A DNA stretch of 64,000 nt from Bradyrhizobium sp. (lineage in GTDB: Bacteria; Pseudomonadota; Alphaproteobacteria; Rhizobiales; Xanthobacteraceae): positions 992,001-1,056,000 of the forward strand of contig NZ_JACRMG010000009.1 of assembly GCF_016219575.1 (NCBI RefSeq). The letters are read 5' to 3'. The position numbers were made by a program, and so were the translations under genes. The notes beneath the pieces were generated by a model. That model was not told the origin of the DNA. It saw only the letters and a list, made by a program, of their open reading frames with translations, and searched no databases. Within the stretch, counting starts at the first letter, position 1, and every line of letters begins with the position of its first letter. Below, one piece after another: positions 1-9,123 of the stretch.

Positions 1-771
1 GACGAGGATCTGCTTCTTGACGACCTGGGGTGAATCCGTCTTGGTCGCGCTCTGCAACAACTCGGAGTCCGCAGGCGCCCTGCCCGCTTGAGCCTGATCC
101 GGCGACACGCTGGTGTCGACCATCCGGAATTCCATCTTGGCGGTCTTGCCGAGAATTTCCTTCAGGCGCGTCGGATCCTGCAAGCCGGGCACCTGCACCA
201 GGATGCGGTCGGTGCCCTGGCGCTGGATGATGGGCTCGACGGTGCCAAGCTCGTTGACGCGGCGTTCGACGATCTGGATCGATTGCTCGATGGTCTTGCG
301 CATGCGATCGAGCATCGCGGGCTGCGTCACGGCGATGCGGATCACGCTGCTGCCGGCTTCCGACACTTCGAGATCGCGCTGGCCGGTACCGCCCATCAGG
401 CCTCCGAGCGGCTGCGACATGTCGCGCAGTTTGGACAGCGCGGTGGCCACGTCGGTGTCCTTGCTGATGCGGACCTCGACGGCGTCGTTGCGCACGTTGA
501 GGCCGGTGTAGCCGATCCTGGCCTCGCGCAGCACCTTGCGCGCCTCGTCGCGGACGGCGTCGAGCCGGTCCTTCTTCACCGAGTTGGCATCGACCTCGAG
601 CAGCAGATAGGAGCCGCCCTGCAGGTCGAGGCCCAGCACCAGGCGCCGCTGCGCCCAGGCCGGCCAGGACTTGACGGTGGCTTCAGGGAAGAAGTTCGGA
701 ACGGCGCAAAGACACACGACCAGCGCCGTGATGACGATCGCCAGCGCCTTCCACCGGGTAAAATACAGCAT
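1..771 (-). CDS. secD: Protein translocase subunit SecD, N-terminal part (cut by window edge)
   Basis: SecD forms with SecF and YajC the membrane complex that uses the proton motive force to help the Sec channel release exported proteins. The 257 visible codons start with one membrane segment (about residues 8-28, LAIVITALVVCLCAVPNFF), followed by the hallmark GLDLQGGSYLLLEV and the P1 head region with IVERRVNELGTVEP and RILVQVPG. The start ATG at 771 lies 39 bases after the yajC stop, so the two form the usual yajC-secD operon. The C-terminal membrane bundle lies outside the window. Family assignment is firm. Confidence 0.95.
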   Translation of the reverse strand, partial: MLYFTRWKALAIVITALVVCLCAVPNFFPEATVKSWPAWAQRRLVLGLDLQGGSYLLLEVDANSVKKDRLDAVRDEARKVLREARIGYTGLNVRNDAVEVRISKDTDVATALSKLRDMSQPLGGLMGGTGQRDLEVSEAGSSVIRIAVTQPAMLDRMRKTIEQSIQIVERRVNELGTVEPIIQRQGTDRILVQVPGLQDPTRLKEILGKTAKMEFRMVDTSVSPDQAQAGRAPADSELLQSATKTDSPQVVKKQILV

Positions 772-810
772 CGGGTTGACCCGTCAGAGAACGAACATGC
801 GGCGCGAAGA

Positions 811-1173
811 TCAGCTCGAGGCCGCTTCGTCCTTGGCTTCGGATTTTTCCTTGGCCGGCTCGCCCTTGGCGCGCACGCCCGAGATCATCTGGCGCATCTG
901 GCGCACCCGGACGCCGTCGGAGATTTCGAACTCGATCTGATCGTCATCGACCACCTTGGTGACCTTGCCGACCAGGCCGCCCGAGGTGACGACCGTGTCG
1001 CCGCGGCGGATGTTCTTCACCAGTTCCTGGTGATCCTTCATCTTCTTCTGCTGCGGACGCAGGATCAGGAAGTACATGATCACGAAGATCAGCGCGAACG
1101 GCAGCAGCGACATCAGCATGCTGTTGGCGTCGCCGCCGGCTGCGGCCTGGGCATACGCTGGAGTGATCAGCAT
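811..1173 (-). CDS. yajC: Preprotein translocase accessory subunit YajC
   Basis: This 120-residue protein has one N-terminal membrane segment (MSLLPFALIFVIMYFLI, about residues 19-35) followed by the typical LRPQQKKMKDHQ and a small cytosolic domain with RGDTVVTSGGLVGKV. YajC associates with SecDF. The frame stays open upstream, but I chose the ATG at 1173 because AAGGA lies nine bases before it and the family begins just ahead of the membrane helix. It is followed directly by secD. The 188 bases up to the divergent DUF815 gene should hold the promoters of both units. Confidence 0.95.
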   Translation of the reverse strand: MLITPAYAQAAAGGDANSMLMSLLPFALIFVIMYFLILRPQQKKMKDHQELVKNIRRGDTVVTSGGLVGKVTKVVDDDQIEFEISDGVRVRQMRQMISGVRAKGEPAKEKSEAKDEAASS

Positions 1174-1361
1174 CGGGGATTCCTTAAGGGCTAAGACGGG
1201 GATGAACCGGCAGCGCCAGGGCGCCTGGTCCGGTCCGGGGGCAAATTCGCGCGGACTATAGCTGTCGCGGTCCCAATTGCAACGCTGGGGCGCCCTTTCA
1301 TTTAGGCCGCTTGCGGGAGCCGCCAAGGCCCGATAAGGCTGCGCTATCAGGAACTTGAGCG

Positions 1362-2333
1362 ATGGCCAAAAAACCCAATAAAACCGCGGCAAAAGCCGCC
1401 TCCCGCAGGCCCGCCAAGGCCGCCAAAACCACCGCGACAAAACGCCCTCCGGATGCGTTAACGGATGGCCACGCCGCGCGGATTGCGGAGGCGCTGGAAG
1501 CCATAGCCGCGCAGCTGTCGGCCAATGCCCCAGCCGCCAATTCCGCTGATTCCCTGAACAGCGCCGACGCCTTCGTCTGGCACCCGGACGGGCGGCTATC
1601 GCCGGTGCCAAAGGTCAGCCGGGTCGAGATCGGGCTCCTCAAGGGCATCGACCGGATGCGCGACATCCTGATCGAGAACACCGAGCGCTTCGCCAACGGC
1701 CTGCCCGCCAATAATGCGCTCCTGTGGGGCGCGCGCGGCATGGGCAAGTCGTCGCTGGTCAAGGCGGCGCATGCCAGCATCAATGTCGGCCGCAAGCCGG
1801 CCGACCGGTTGAAACTGATCGAGATTCACCGTGAGGACATCGAGAGCCTGCCGGCGCTGATGGACCTGCTGCGCTCGTCCAGCTTCTGCTTCATCGTGTT
1901 CTGCGACGACCTCTCATTCGACGGCAACGACGCTTCCTACAAGTCGCTGAAGGCGGTGCTCGAAGGCGGCATCGAGGGCCGGCCGGAAAACGTCATCCTC
2001 TACGCCACCTCGAACCGGCGGCATTTGTTGTCGCGGGAGATGATCGAGAACGAGCGCTCCACCGCGATCAATCCGGGAGAGGCCGTCGAGGAGAAGGTGT
2101 CGCTGTCCGACCGCTTCGGCCTGTGGCTCGGCTTCCACCGCTGCAGCCAGGATGAATATCTGGCGATGGTCAAAGGCTATTGCAGCCATTTCGGCATCAA
2201 GCTCGCCGAGGAGGAACTGGAACGCGAAGCGCTGGAATGGTCGACCACCCGCGGCTCCCGCTCCGGCCGCGTCGCCTGGCAGTTCACGCAGGAGCTGGCG
2301 GGACGGCTTGGGGTAAGGCTGGCGGGCAAGTGA
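1362..2333 (+). CDS. DUF815-family AAA-type ATPase
   Basis: This 323-residue P-loop ATPase belongs to the DUF815 family. The first 30 residues are a Lys/Ala-rich basic tail. The Walker A motif is GARGMGKSS (about residues 122-130) and a Walker B-like strand FCFIVFCDDLSFD lies near residue 180. The stretch ATSNRRHLL followed by SLSDRFGLWLGFH resembles the sensor-1 and arginine-finger region of this family. Homologues commonly sit next to yajC-secD in alphaproteobacteria, but their substrate is not established. A purine-rich AGGAA precedes the ATG. The gene diverges from yajC. Confidence 0.85.
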   Translation: MAKKPNKTAAKAASRRPAKAAKTTATKRPPDALTDGHAARIAEALEAIAAQLSANAPAANSADSLNSADAFVWHPDGRLSPVPKVSRVEIGLLKGIDRMRDILIENTERFANGLPANNALLWGARGMGKSSLVKAAHASINVGRKPADRLKLIEIHREDIESLPALMDLLRSSSFCFIVFCDDLSFDGNDASYKSLKAVLEGGIEGRPENVILYATSNRRHLLSREMIENERSTAINPGEAVEEKVSLSDRFGLWLGFHRCSQDEYLAMVKGYCSHFGIKLAEEELEREALEWSTTRGSRSGRVAWQFTQELAGRLGVRLAGK

Positions 2334-2337
2334 TCCG

Positions 2338-3846
2338 TCAGTCGGGCTGACTGCGCTCGCGCGCCAGCGGTACCAACAACAGCCCGATCAGCGCGACAGC
2401 TGCCAGCATGGCCCAGGCTTCGTTGGCGCTGATGGCGAGCGCGGCCTTGTCGATGGCGGAAATCACCGACGCGTCGGAGAGGCTGGATGGCAGCCGGTCG
2501 AGCCCGATCGCGGTGGCTGTGGCGGCATCGCCCGCCGCAAGGCGCGCGCGAAGGGCCTCGGCGTGGCCGCTGCTGCGCCCGTAGAGGATCGTGTCGATCA
2601 GGGCGATGCCGACCGCGCCGCCGAGATTGCGCATCATGTTGAACAGGCCGCTGGCGTCGGGCACCTGCTTGTGCGGCAGCATTTCCAGCGCGAGCCGCGT
2701 CGGCGGCAACAGGCAAAACATCGCCGCAAAGCCGCGCAGCACTTGCGGCCAGAACATCTCGTCATAGTCGGCCGTGCGGCTCTCGAAGGCGCTCAGGCCG
2801 AGGCCGACCGCAAACAATGCGAAGCCGAACGCCGACAGCAGGCGTGGATTCACCCGGCTCTCCAGCAAGCCCGCGATCGGCGCCGCGGCAAGTTGGGCCG
2901 CACCGGTCACCAGCATGATTTCGCCGATCCGCAGCGCATCGTGCTGGCGGACATAGGCCAGGAACACGGGCATCAGATAGACCGCGCCGAACAGGCCGAC
3001 GCCGAGGCAGAAACTAAGAGCACACCCGATCGCGAACGGGCGCGTCCGGAACGTCGCAAGCTCCACAATCGGCTGCACCGCCTTGCGCGTCCGGATGACA
3101 AACAGCGCACCGGTCACGATGACCAGCACGAAGAGCCCGAGGCAGGCGGCTGAAAACCAGCCGGATGCAGGGGCCTGCTTCAAACCGATCTCAAGCGCGG
3201 CCAGCGCCAGCGCCATCAACGCCAGTGAGAGCGCGTCGAACCGCACGAGATTGTTCAGCCGCGCCCTGCCCCAAGGCAGCAAGGCCGCCGTCCCGACGAC
3301 AATGATGATGCCCGGGGCAACATTGATCAGGAACAGCCATTGCCAGGAATAATGGTAGGTGATCCAGCCGCCGACCACGGGTCCGACCGTCGGGCCGAGC
3401 ACGGCGGTGACACCGGCGATGGTGCCGGCGATCGGATGCTGGCGCGCGGGGAACAGCAGGAAGATGCCGGTGAACACCGCCGGGATCAGCGTGCCGCCGG
3501 CAAATCCCTGGATGATGCGAAAGACCACCAGCGAGGCGAAATTTCCCGAAAAGGCGCAGCCGAGCGAGGCCAGCGTGAACACGGTGGTCGAGATGACGAA
3601 CAACCAGCGCAGCGTCAGCACGCGCGTCAGCCATCCCGTCAGGGGAATCGCGATCACCTCGGCGATGAGATAGGCGGTCTGGATCCAGCTCATCGCGTCC
3701 GGCGAGATCGCCAACGCCGCCTGGATCGACGGCAACGACGTCGCGACCACCTGGATGTCCAGGATCGCCATGAACATGCCGAGGCACATCAGCACGAAGC
3801 CGAACCACGTGCCGACCTTCGCACTGGTCGTACGCCAGACCGTCAT
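2338..3846 (-). CDS. MFS multidrug exporter, DHA2 (14-TM, EmrB/QacA-like)
   Basis: This 502-residue drug:proton antiporter carries the DHA2 signatures: an N-terminal MFMAILDIQVVATSLPSI segment, a motif A-like loop after TM2 (LTGWLTRVLTLRW) and antiporter motif C in TM5 (AVLGPTVGPVVGGWI). Fourteen hydrophobic segments can be counted roughly. The frame continues upstream to a TTG at 3909, but the ATG at 3846 matches where the family begins. Neither start has a strong ribosome-binding site. No membrane-fusion partner lies beside it. Its stop is only four bases from the convergent DUF815 stop. The gene separates the DUF815 gene from the NlpD-like gene, so it may be an accessory insertion (inference). 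Confidence 0.85.
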   Translation of the reverse strand: MTVWRTTSAKVGTWFGFVLMCLGMFMAILDIQVVATSLPSIQAALAISPDAMSWIQTAYLIAEVIAIPLTGWLTRVLTLRWLFVISTTVFTLASLGCAFSGNFASLVVFRIIQGFAGGTLIPAVFTGIFLLFPARQHPIAGTIAGVTAVLGPTVGPVVGGWITYHYSWQWLFLINVAPGIIIVVGTAALLPWGRARLNNLVRFDALSLALMALALAALEIGLKQAPASGWFSAACLGLFVLVIVTGALFVIRTRKAVQPIVELATFRTRPFAIGCALSFCLGVGLFGAVYLMPVFLAYVRQHDALRIGEIMLVTGAAQLAAAPIAGLLESRVNPRLLSAFGFALFAVGLGLSAFESRTADYDEMFWPQVLRGFAAMFCLLPPTRLALEMLPHKQVPDASGLFNMMRNLGGAVGIALIDTILYGRSSGHAEALRARLAAGDAATATAIGLDRLPSSLSDASVISAIDKAALAISANEAWAMLAAVALIGLLLVPLARERSQPD

Positions 3847-4080
3847 TGCAGACCGTGGGTTGGTTTCATGTGATCGGCGCGCAGTTCCGCGGCCGCCGGA
3901 ATCTGACAAGTGAGAGGAACAATCAATCGGTTGAAAATTGGCCGGGCCGATCCATAACCGAGCCGGCCAGGGATGTACATCCGCGAGCGATCAGCCGCCG
4001 GCAGGGTACCTGCGGCGTTCCGCCACCGCTGAAATACGGTCATCGCGCGAGCGGGGTTGCCCAAATCGCGCCATGCCGCC

Positions 4081-5409
4081 TCAAGCGCCGTTGAGGAATT
4101 GCAGCGGGTCAACCGGGGACGATCCCTTGCGGATCTCGAAGTGGAGCTGCGGCGAGCCCACCTCACCCGATTGACCCGATTTGGCAATGATCTGGCCGCG
4201 CTTGATGGTGTCCCCGCGCTTCACCAGCAGTTCACTCGCATGGGCATATGCGGTGACGTAACCGTTGGAGTGCCGCACCAGGATCAGATTGCCATAACCC
4301 TTGAGCTCGTTTCCGGAATAGGCGACCACGCCGTCTTCGGCGGCTTTCACCGGCGTGCCTTCGGGGACGGCGACGTTGATGCCGTCATTGGACTTGCCGT
4401 TGGTCTTGGCGCCGTAGCCGGTAATCACCTTGCCGCGCACCGGCCAGCGGAACGACGGCAGCGCGCTGGTGGTCTCGCTGGGCTTCGCAGCCGCCGCAGG
4501 CTCGGCGGGCTTTTCCTCGACCAGCACATTCGACTGCGCGAGGCGTGCGCTCTGCTGCGGCGCTGCGGGGGTAACCGCGCGCGTGGCGGGCGGCGCGAGA
4601 GCCGCGACCTGCTGGGCGGGAACGGCGGGGACCGGCTCGGCCGCAGCGCTCCTGCTGCCGGGCACGGTGAGTTTCATGCCGATGCTGAGTTTGGCCGACT
4701 GGTCGAGATTGTTGGCCCGGGCGAGCTCGCCGACCGGCACATGATTGCGGCGGGCGATGCTGTGCAGCGTATCGCCGCGGTTGACGATGTGAACGCTCGA
4801 TGCAGCCGCAACGGGCCTGCTGGCAGGCGGCGCAACGGCGGGCGCGGGCGCAGCCGCCGCGGTCGTGGCCGGGCGCGGAATGATCAACTGCTGACCGGGC
4901 GAGAGCGCGCGCGGACCCTTGTAGCCATTGGCCTGCAGGATCGCTGCGGTCGAGACGTTGTAGCGCCTGGCCAGGATGTCCAGCGTATCGCTGGTGCCGA
5001 CGATGATGGTGGTGCCGCCCTGGGCGGGCGCGTTACGGGTCGCCGCCACCGATTTCGGTCCGACGCTGCCCGTGGTCTCGAGCTGCGGCTGTTGCGGCGG
5101 CGCGTAGGATGAAAGCCCCCGCCCGCCTCCGGACACGCCATGGCTCGGCACGGGATAGGATTGCGGCGCGGCGACCTGCGGCGGCGGTGTGTGCGGGCGG
5201 GAATATTGCGGCAGCTCGCGGCGCTCGACAGCTGCGGTCGGCACCGAAGCCGTGGCTTCGGGCTGGGAGGCAAAGGGATTTGAAAAATTACTGGCCTGAA
5301 AGCGGGTCGAGGTATCGGCGCTGCAGCCCGCAAATCCAAACGCCACCAGCGCCAGTGCCGCGACCTGCGGCACCCGGCGCGAGCGAAGCAACTCGACGAC
5401 ACGGGACAT
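4081..5409 (-). CDS. LysM/LytM (M23) lipoprotein, NlpD/EnvC-like amidase activator
   Basis: This 442-residue outer-membrane lipoprotein has a signal peptide ending in a lipobox (FAGC, Cys29). Two LysM peptidoglycan-binding repeats follow (GTSDTLDILARRYNVS and NRGDTLHSIARRNHVP), then Pro/Ala linkers, then a C-terminal LytM domain. The zinc ligands of active M23 peptidases are changed: the first His/Asp region reads SNDGINVAVP, and the second His-x-His reads QLH. This degeneration is typical of NlpD and EnvC, which activate amidases at the division septum instead of cutting the wall. It lies downstream of surE and pcm, the classic surE-pcm-nlpD order. The gene symbol is withheld because orthology to nlpD is inferred. 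Confidence 0.88.
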   Translation of the reverse strand: MSRVVELLRSRRVPQVAALALVAFGFAGCSADTSTRFQASNFSNPFASQPEATASVPTAAVERRELPQYSRPHTPPPQVAAPQSYPVPSHGVSGGGRGLSSYAPPQQPQLETTGSVGPKSVAATRNAPAQGGTTIIVGTSDTLDILARRYNVSTAAILQANGYKGPRALSPGQQLIIPRPATTAAAAPAPAVAPPASRPVAAASSVHIVNRGDTLHSIARRNHVPVGELARANNLDQSAKLSIGMKLTVPGSRSAAAEPVPAVPAQQVAALAPPATRAVTPAAPQQSARLAQSNVLVEEKPAEPAAAAKPSETTSALPSFRWPVRGKVITGYGAKTNGKSNDGINVAVPEGTPVKAAEDGVVAYSGNELKGYGNLILVRHSNGYVTAYAHASELLVKRGDTIKRGQIIAKSGQSGEVGSPQLHFEIRKGSSPVDPLQFLNGA

Positions 5410-5539
5410 GGTTACTCACTCGTACGCAACAAAATACTGTTTTGAGTAAACACGTCCCGAGTAAACAACGACTTAACCCCCGGATAAGGCCTTGGAAGGA
5501 ACGGCCAATCCGGCGTTTCGGAATCGCTGATGCGGCTTG

Positions 5540-6193
5540 TTAGAGTTCGCGGGCAATCCCCGGTAAAGCCGGCACAAAGCGCACGTCGACCAGCTCCTTG
5601 CGGTCGAAACCGGCCTCGGTCCTGGTCACCCTCACCAGGGTCTGGGTGCCGTGATGGGGGCCGACCGGAGCGATCAGCACGCCGCCCGGCTCCAGCCGTT
5701 CGAGCAGCTTTTCGGGGATGGTTTCCATCGCCGCCGTCACGATGATGCGGTCGAAGCTGCCGAGACTTTCCGGGAGGTCGAAGCCGTCGCCGAGGATCAC
5801 CTCGACATTGTCGTAACCGAGTTTTGCGAGCCGCTTGCGGGCGGTGTCCGCCAGCGTCCGGAAACGTTCGATGCTCACCACCTCCCGGCAGAGCTTTGAC
5901 AGCACGGCGGCCTGGTAACCCGAGCCGGTGCCGATCTCGAGGACGCGGTGCTGCTTCTGCAGGCCGAGCTGCTCGGTCATGTAAGCGACCACGAAGGGCT
6001 GGCTGATGGTCTGCCCGCATTCGATGCCGAGCGCGCTGTCGCGGTAGGCGTAGGCGATGTCGCCCTTCTCCACGAACGCTTCGCGCGGCACCTCCTCCAT
6101 GGTGCGCAGCACCGCCTGGTCGCTGATGCCGCGCCGCCGCAGCGTCAGCTGAAACATCATCTTTTCCGGCGGGGGTTGCGGGGCGACGGCCAT
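5540..6193 (-). CDS. pcm: Protein-L-isoaspartate O-methyltransferase
   Basis: This 217-residue SAM-dependent enzyme repairs isoaspartyl residues in damaged proteins. The SAM-binding motif [17 protein letters not shown] is intact, as are the family signature [17 protein letters not shown] and the post-motif region [14 protein letters not shown]. The frame is open to 6367, but the family length and alignment favour the ATG at 6193. It sits in the surE-pcm-NlpD-like order common in proteobacteria, although a response regulator on the other strand separates it from surE. Confidence 0.95.
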   Translation of the reverse strand: MAVAPQPPPEKMMFQLTLRRRGISDQAVLRTMEEVPREAFVEKGDIAYAYRDSALGIECGQTISQPFVVAYMTEQLGLQKQHRVLEIGTGSGYQAAVLSKLCREVVSIERFRTLADTARKRLAKLGYDNVEVILGDGFDLPESLGSFDRIIVTAAMETIPEKLLERLEPGGVLIAPVGPHHGTQTLVRVTRTEAGFDRKELVDVRFVPALPGIAREL

Positions 6194-6446
6194 GGCGGGT
6201 CTCGATGAGCGGTTGTTGCAGTACTTATGGGGTGAGGCGATTTGACCAGACGTTTTCGGAGGGAAATCCTGCTTTTCCCCTGTTCCCGATCCGGAACCTT
6301 TTCGCAGCCAGGGCGTTAAGGGCTGCGGCAATATATCTCCATCGGCCGGGCGGCGTGCGTGGCACAACTATGCCGGCGCCCCCTCCACATTGCGCGCACG
6401 GGCTTTATTTGCCAACCTCGACAGCAGGAAGTCAGGGATTCCAGCG

Positions 6447-6824
6447 ATGACAGCGACGCGCCCGGTGGGCGGTTCTGTGTTCCTCGTCGAAGACGAGGTG
6501 ATGATCCGGATGATGGTCGCCGACATGCTCGAGGAACTCGGCTACCGCGTCGCGGCCGAGGCCGGCGAGATCGGCGAGGCCGTGAAGCTCGCCCAGACCA
6601 CGGATTTCGACTTCGCCATCCTCGATGTCAACGTCAACGGCAAGGTGATCTCGCCCGTTGCCGACCTGATCAAGGCGCGCAACCGCCCGTTCATCTTCGC
6701 GACCGGTTACGGCTCCTCGGGCCTGCCCGAGGAGTACCGCGACCGCCCGGCGCTGCAGAAGCCGTTTCAGCTGGAAACGCTGGCGCGGATGATCGCTGCC
6801 ACCCTCAAGGACGCCGCGGCGTAA
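6447..6824 (+). CDS. Stand-alone response regulator receiver protein
   Basis: This 125-residue CheY-like receiver has no output domain. The acidic pocket is at VEDE (residues 14-17), the phosphoacceptor is Asp60 in FAILDVNVNG, a Thr sits in FATGYG, and the conserved Lys105 is in LQKPF, so phosphorylation should be possible. I chose the ATG at 6447 over an upstream in-frame ATG because the receiver fold begins right after it. No histidine kinase lies nearby. It is transcribed against pcm and surE and appears to be an insertion between them. The output partner is unknown. Confidence 0.85.
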   Translation: MTATRPVGGSVFLVEDEVMIRMMVADMLEELGYRVAAEAGEIGEAVKLAQTTDFDFAILDVNVNGKVISPVADLIKARNRPFIFATGYGSSGLPEEYRDRPALQKPFQLETLARMIAATLKDAAA

Positions 6825-6867
6825 CCCTTCGCGCGTGTCCGATGGCGGCGCATGGCGGGGCTGGACA

Positions 6868-6900
6868 CTGAATCGCGAAAACAACCCCATGCAAAGTAGG
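6868..6900. repeat. Short intergenic repeat-like element
   Basis: The sequence around GCGAAAACAACCCCATGCA between the convergent response-regulator gene and surE resembles a short motif found repeatedly between genes in Bradyrhizobium and Rhodopseudomonas. The assignment is from memory of the motif, with no second copy in this window. Confidence 0.35.
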
Positions 6901-6974
6901 AAAGTGCCCCGGTTCACGCCGCACCGGACGATGCTTCGCATCGCCGGGGACGCACTGCATCCCGGGCACGAGCC

Positions 6975-7742
6975 CTATTTCAGCGTCCTGGTCAGCGCTT
7001 CCGAGAACGCTTCGTCCGTGCGGTCGAGCCGCAGCGGCGTCACCGAGACGTAGTAGGCCGCGAGCGCAGCAAGGTCGGTGCCCTCGGCTGGCGTGTCCAT
7101 GACGGCGGCACGCTCGAAGCCGATCCAGAAATAGGGATTGCCGCGGCCGTCGCGCCGCTGGTCGATCTTGAGGAAACCGAGATTGCGCTTGCCCTGCCGC
7201 GTCACGCGCACGCCGCGCACCTGCTCCGGCGCGCAGGCAGGAAAGTTGATGTTGATGACGGTGTTCTTCGGCACGCCCTCTTTCAGCACCTTGTGCAGGA
7301 TCTCGGGCCCGAATTTCAGCGCCGTCTCCCACAACGGCTTTTCACGCGTCTCCATCGAGAATTCCTGCGACAGCGCGAACGACGGCAATCCCAGGATGGT
7401 GCCCTCGAGCGCGCCGGCAATGGTGCCGGAATAGACCACGTCTTCAGCGACGTTGCGCCCGCGGTTCACGCCGGACAGCACGACATCGGGCATCTTGTCG
7501 CCGAGGATGTGGCGCGCGCCCATGATGACGCAATCGGTCGGCGTGCCCCGCACGGCGAAATGGCGCGGGCCGACTTCGCGCAGCCGCAAGGGATCGTTCA
7601 GCGACAGCGAATGCGACACGCCGGATTGATCGAGCTCCGGCGCCACGACCCAGACGTCGCCGGACAGCGCACGCGCAATTTCCTCGACGACCTTCAGGCC
7701 CGGCGCGTGAATGCCATCATCATTGGTGCAGAGAATTCGCAT
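6975..7742 (-). CDS. surE: 5'/3'-nucleotidase SurE
   Basis: This 255-residue metal-dependent phosphatase acts on nucleoside monophosphates and is often linked to stationary-phase survival. It opens with the metal-binding MRILCTNDDGIHAPGL and contains SGVNRGRN and the conserved SGTIAGALEG. The length is normal for the family. The ATG at 7742 is the first residue of the diagnostic N-terminus. It precedes pcm on the same strand, with a response regulator on the opposite strand between them. Confidence 0.96.
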   Translation of the reverse strand: MRILCTNDDGIHAPGLKVVEEIARALSGDVWVVAPELDQSGVSHSLSLNDPLRLREVGPRHFAVRGTPTDCVIMGARHILGDKMPDVVLSGVNRGRNVAEDVVYSGTIAGALEGTILGLPSFALSQEFSMETREKPLWETALKFGPEILHKVLKEGVPKNTVININFPACAPEQVRGVRVTRQGKRNLGFLKIDQRRDGRGNPYFWIGFERAAVMDTPAEGTDLAALAAYYVSVTPLRLDRTDEAFSEALTRTLK

Positions 7743-7771
7743 GCTTTTTCAGGGCCTTTTCGCTCGATTCC

Positions 7772-7862
7772 CTAAAGCGCGATGATGAATTCATCGCGCT
7801 TTAGCTCTTTGTTTGAGCATGACCTTTTCGGAAAACCGCTTCACACTTTCCCGGATCATGCT
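7772..7862. repeat. Palindromic intergenic repeat (hairpin plus flanking inverted arms)
   Basis: A perfect 14-base stem, CTAAAGCGCGATGA with its complement at 7791-7804 and loop TGAAT, is followed at 7815-7862 by a second element that begins GAGCATGACC and ends GGATCATGCT. This composite resembles a repeat that occurs many times in Bradyrhizobium-type genomes. It fills most of the gap between surE and the cysteine-rich protein gene. It may also fold in transcripts of either neighbour. Confidence 0.75.
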
Positions 7863-8032
7863 TGCGCGAGGTGCCGGTTTATCCGGCTATCGAGACCAAC
7901 GCAAACCGATCAAAACACGGCGAACCGGCGATATCGGCGGTACCCGCAGGGGCCCAATTCGTGCTATCGGTCGCCATTCCCGGTGGCTATTGGCATTGCG
8001 TTTGATTTTTCGGACGGCTTTGGGATTTCGTC

Positions 8033-9073
8033 GTGACCCGCCTTTCGACCGTGACGGCAATTGCGATGTGCAGCGCCCTGCTCGCGCCGCTCGCGGGGCA
8101 TGCCCAATCCAACCAGGAGCCTCCCGCAAGCCAATCGCGCCAGCTCACCAAAACGCCGCGCGATGATCTGCCTGCGGCCGCGCCGGTCGCCATTCCCGCT
8201 GCGCCACCCGCCGCCCCCCTTGCTGCTTCGCCGGCCGCGGCGCCCGTCGCCGCACCTCCCGTCGCCGCTCCCGTCGCTCCGCCGCTTGCCGCCCCGGCCG
8301 TCGCCATCCTCTGTGACGGCGGCACGGCGACCGGCGGCACATGCGCCTGCCCCGGCGGCTACGCGCTGCTTCCGGCGACAACAGGCAACGGCGGCACCTG
8401 CGTCCGCAGCAATGCCGAGAACTGCCGCGGCGGCGTGCTGACGGTGGCGGGCGTCTGCCTCTGCGACGGCCGGGTCACGATGTCGGGGGAAACCTATGAG
8501 CTCGAATACCTCGGCGGCAAATGCGTGCCGAAGCGATGTCCTGACAGGAGTTACCTCAGGGAAGGCAAATGCGTCGCCAGCAACGATGCGCGCTTCTCCT
8601 TCACCTGCCGCACCGGCTACATCCCCGACGATACGGCGTCGAGCACGGCCGCAACCGGCCTGCGCTGTGTGCCGGACCCGACCTTCTGTCCGGCCGAGGC
8701 GAAGCGGAAGGACGGCGCCTGCACGAAATCATCGGCGATCGCCATCGACTGTTTCGAAGGCCGCTGCACCTGCGGCCCCAACGCGGAGTGGGCGAACTAT
8801 CTCTGCCAGTGCACCGCGCCCTATCGCAATGTGAATGGCGCTTGCGTGGCGGCTTCCACCGCATCCGTGGACGACAAGGGCAAGCCCGAACTGCAATCGG
8901 CCGAGCCATCGCCCAAGCGCAAGGCATGCCCCCGCGGCACGGTGCGCACGCAATCCGGCAGTTGCGTCGCCGCACAGCCGAGGCTGCCGAGCGCGGGCGA
9001 ACTCGGCGTCTACTACGAGCGCGCCCAGCGCTATCAGGGCTTTCCGGCGCAGCAACCAGACAATATGCGCTGA
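8033..9073 (+). CDS. Secreted cysteine-rich protein of unknown function
   Basis: I do not recognise a family for this 346-residue protein. A signal peptide (about residues 1-24, ending GHAQ) leads to an Ala/Pro-rich linker (about residues 45-95). The rest holds 22 cysteines in short units such as CACPGGY, CLCDGR, CTCGPNAEW and CQCTAPY, reminiscent of EGF-like or stalk-like disulfide modules. The start is GTG at 8033, chosen because it places the signal peptide correctly; the ribosome-binding site is weak. It stands alone between two repeat-bearing gaps. A surface or periplasmic disulfide-rich protein is the likeliest reading. Confidence 0.75.
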   Translation: MTRLSTVTAIAMCSALLAPLAGHAQSNQEPPASQSRQLTKTPRDDLPAAAPVAIPAAPPAAPLAASPAAAPVAAPPVAAPVAPPLAAPAVAILCDGGTATGGTCACPGGYALLPATTGNGGTCVRSNAENCRGGVLTVAGVCLCDGRVTMSGETYELEYLGGKCVPKRCPDRSYLREGKCVASNDARFSFTCRTGYIPDDTASSTAATGLRCVPDPTFCPAEAKRKDGACTKSSAIAIDCFEGRCTCGPNAEWANYLCQCTAPYRNVNGACVAASTASVDDKGKPELQSAEPSPKRKACPRGTVRTQSGSCVAAQPRLPSAGELGVYYERAQRYQGFPAQQPDNMR

Positions 9074-9123
9074 CCAGCTAGAGCGTGATGAGATTGTGTT
9101 GAACGGTGCGGCACAGGGAATAC

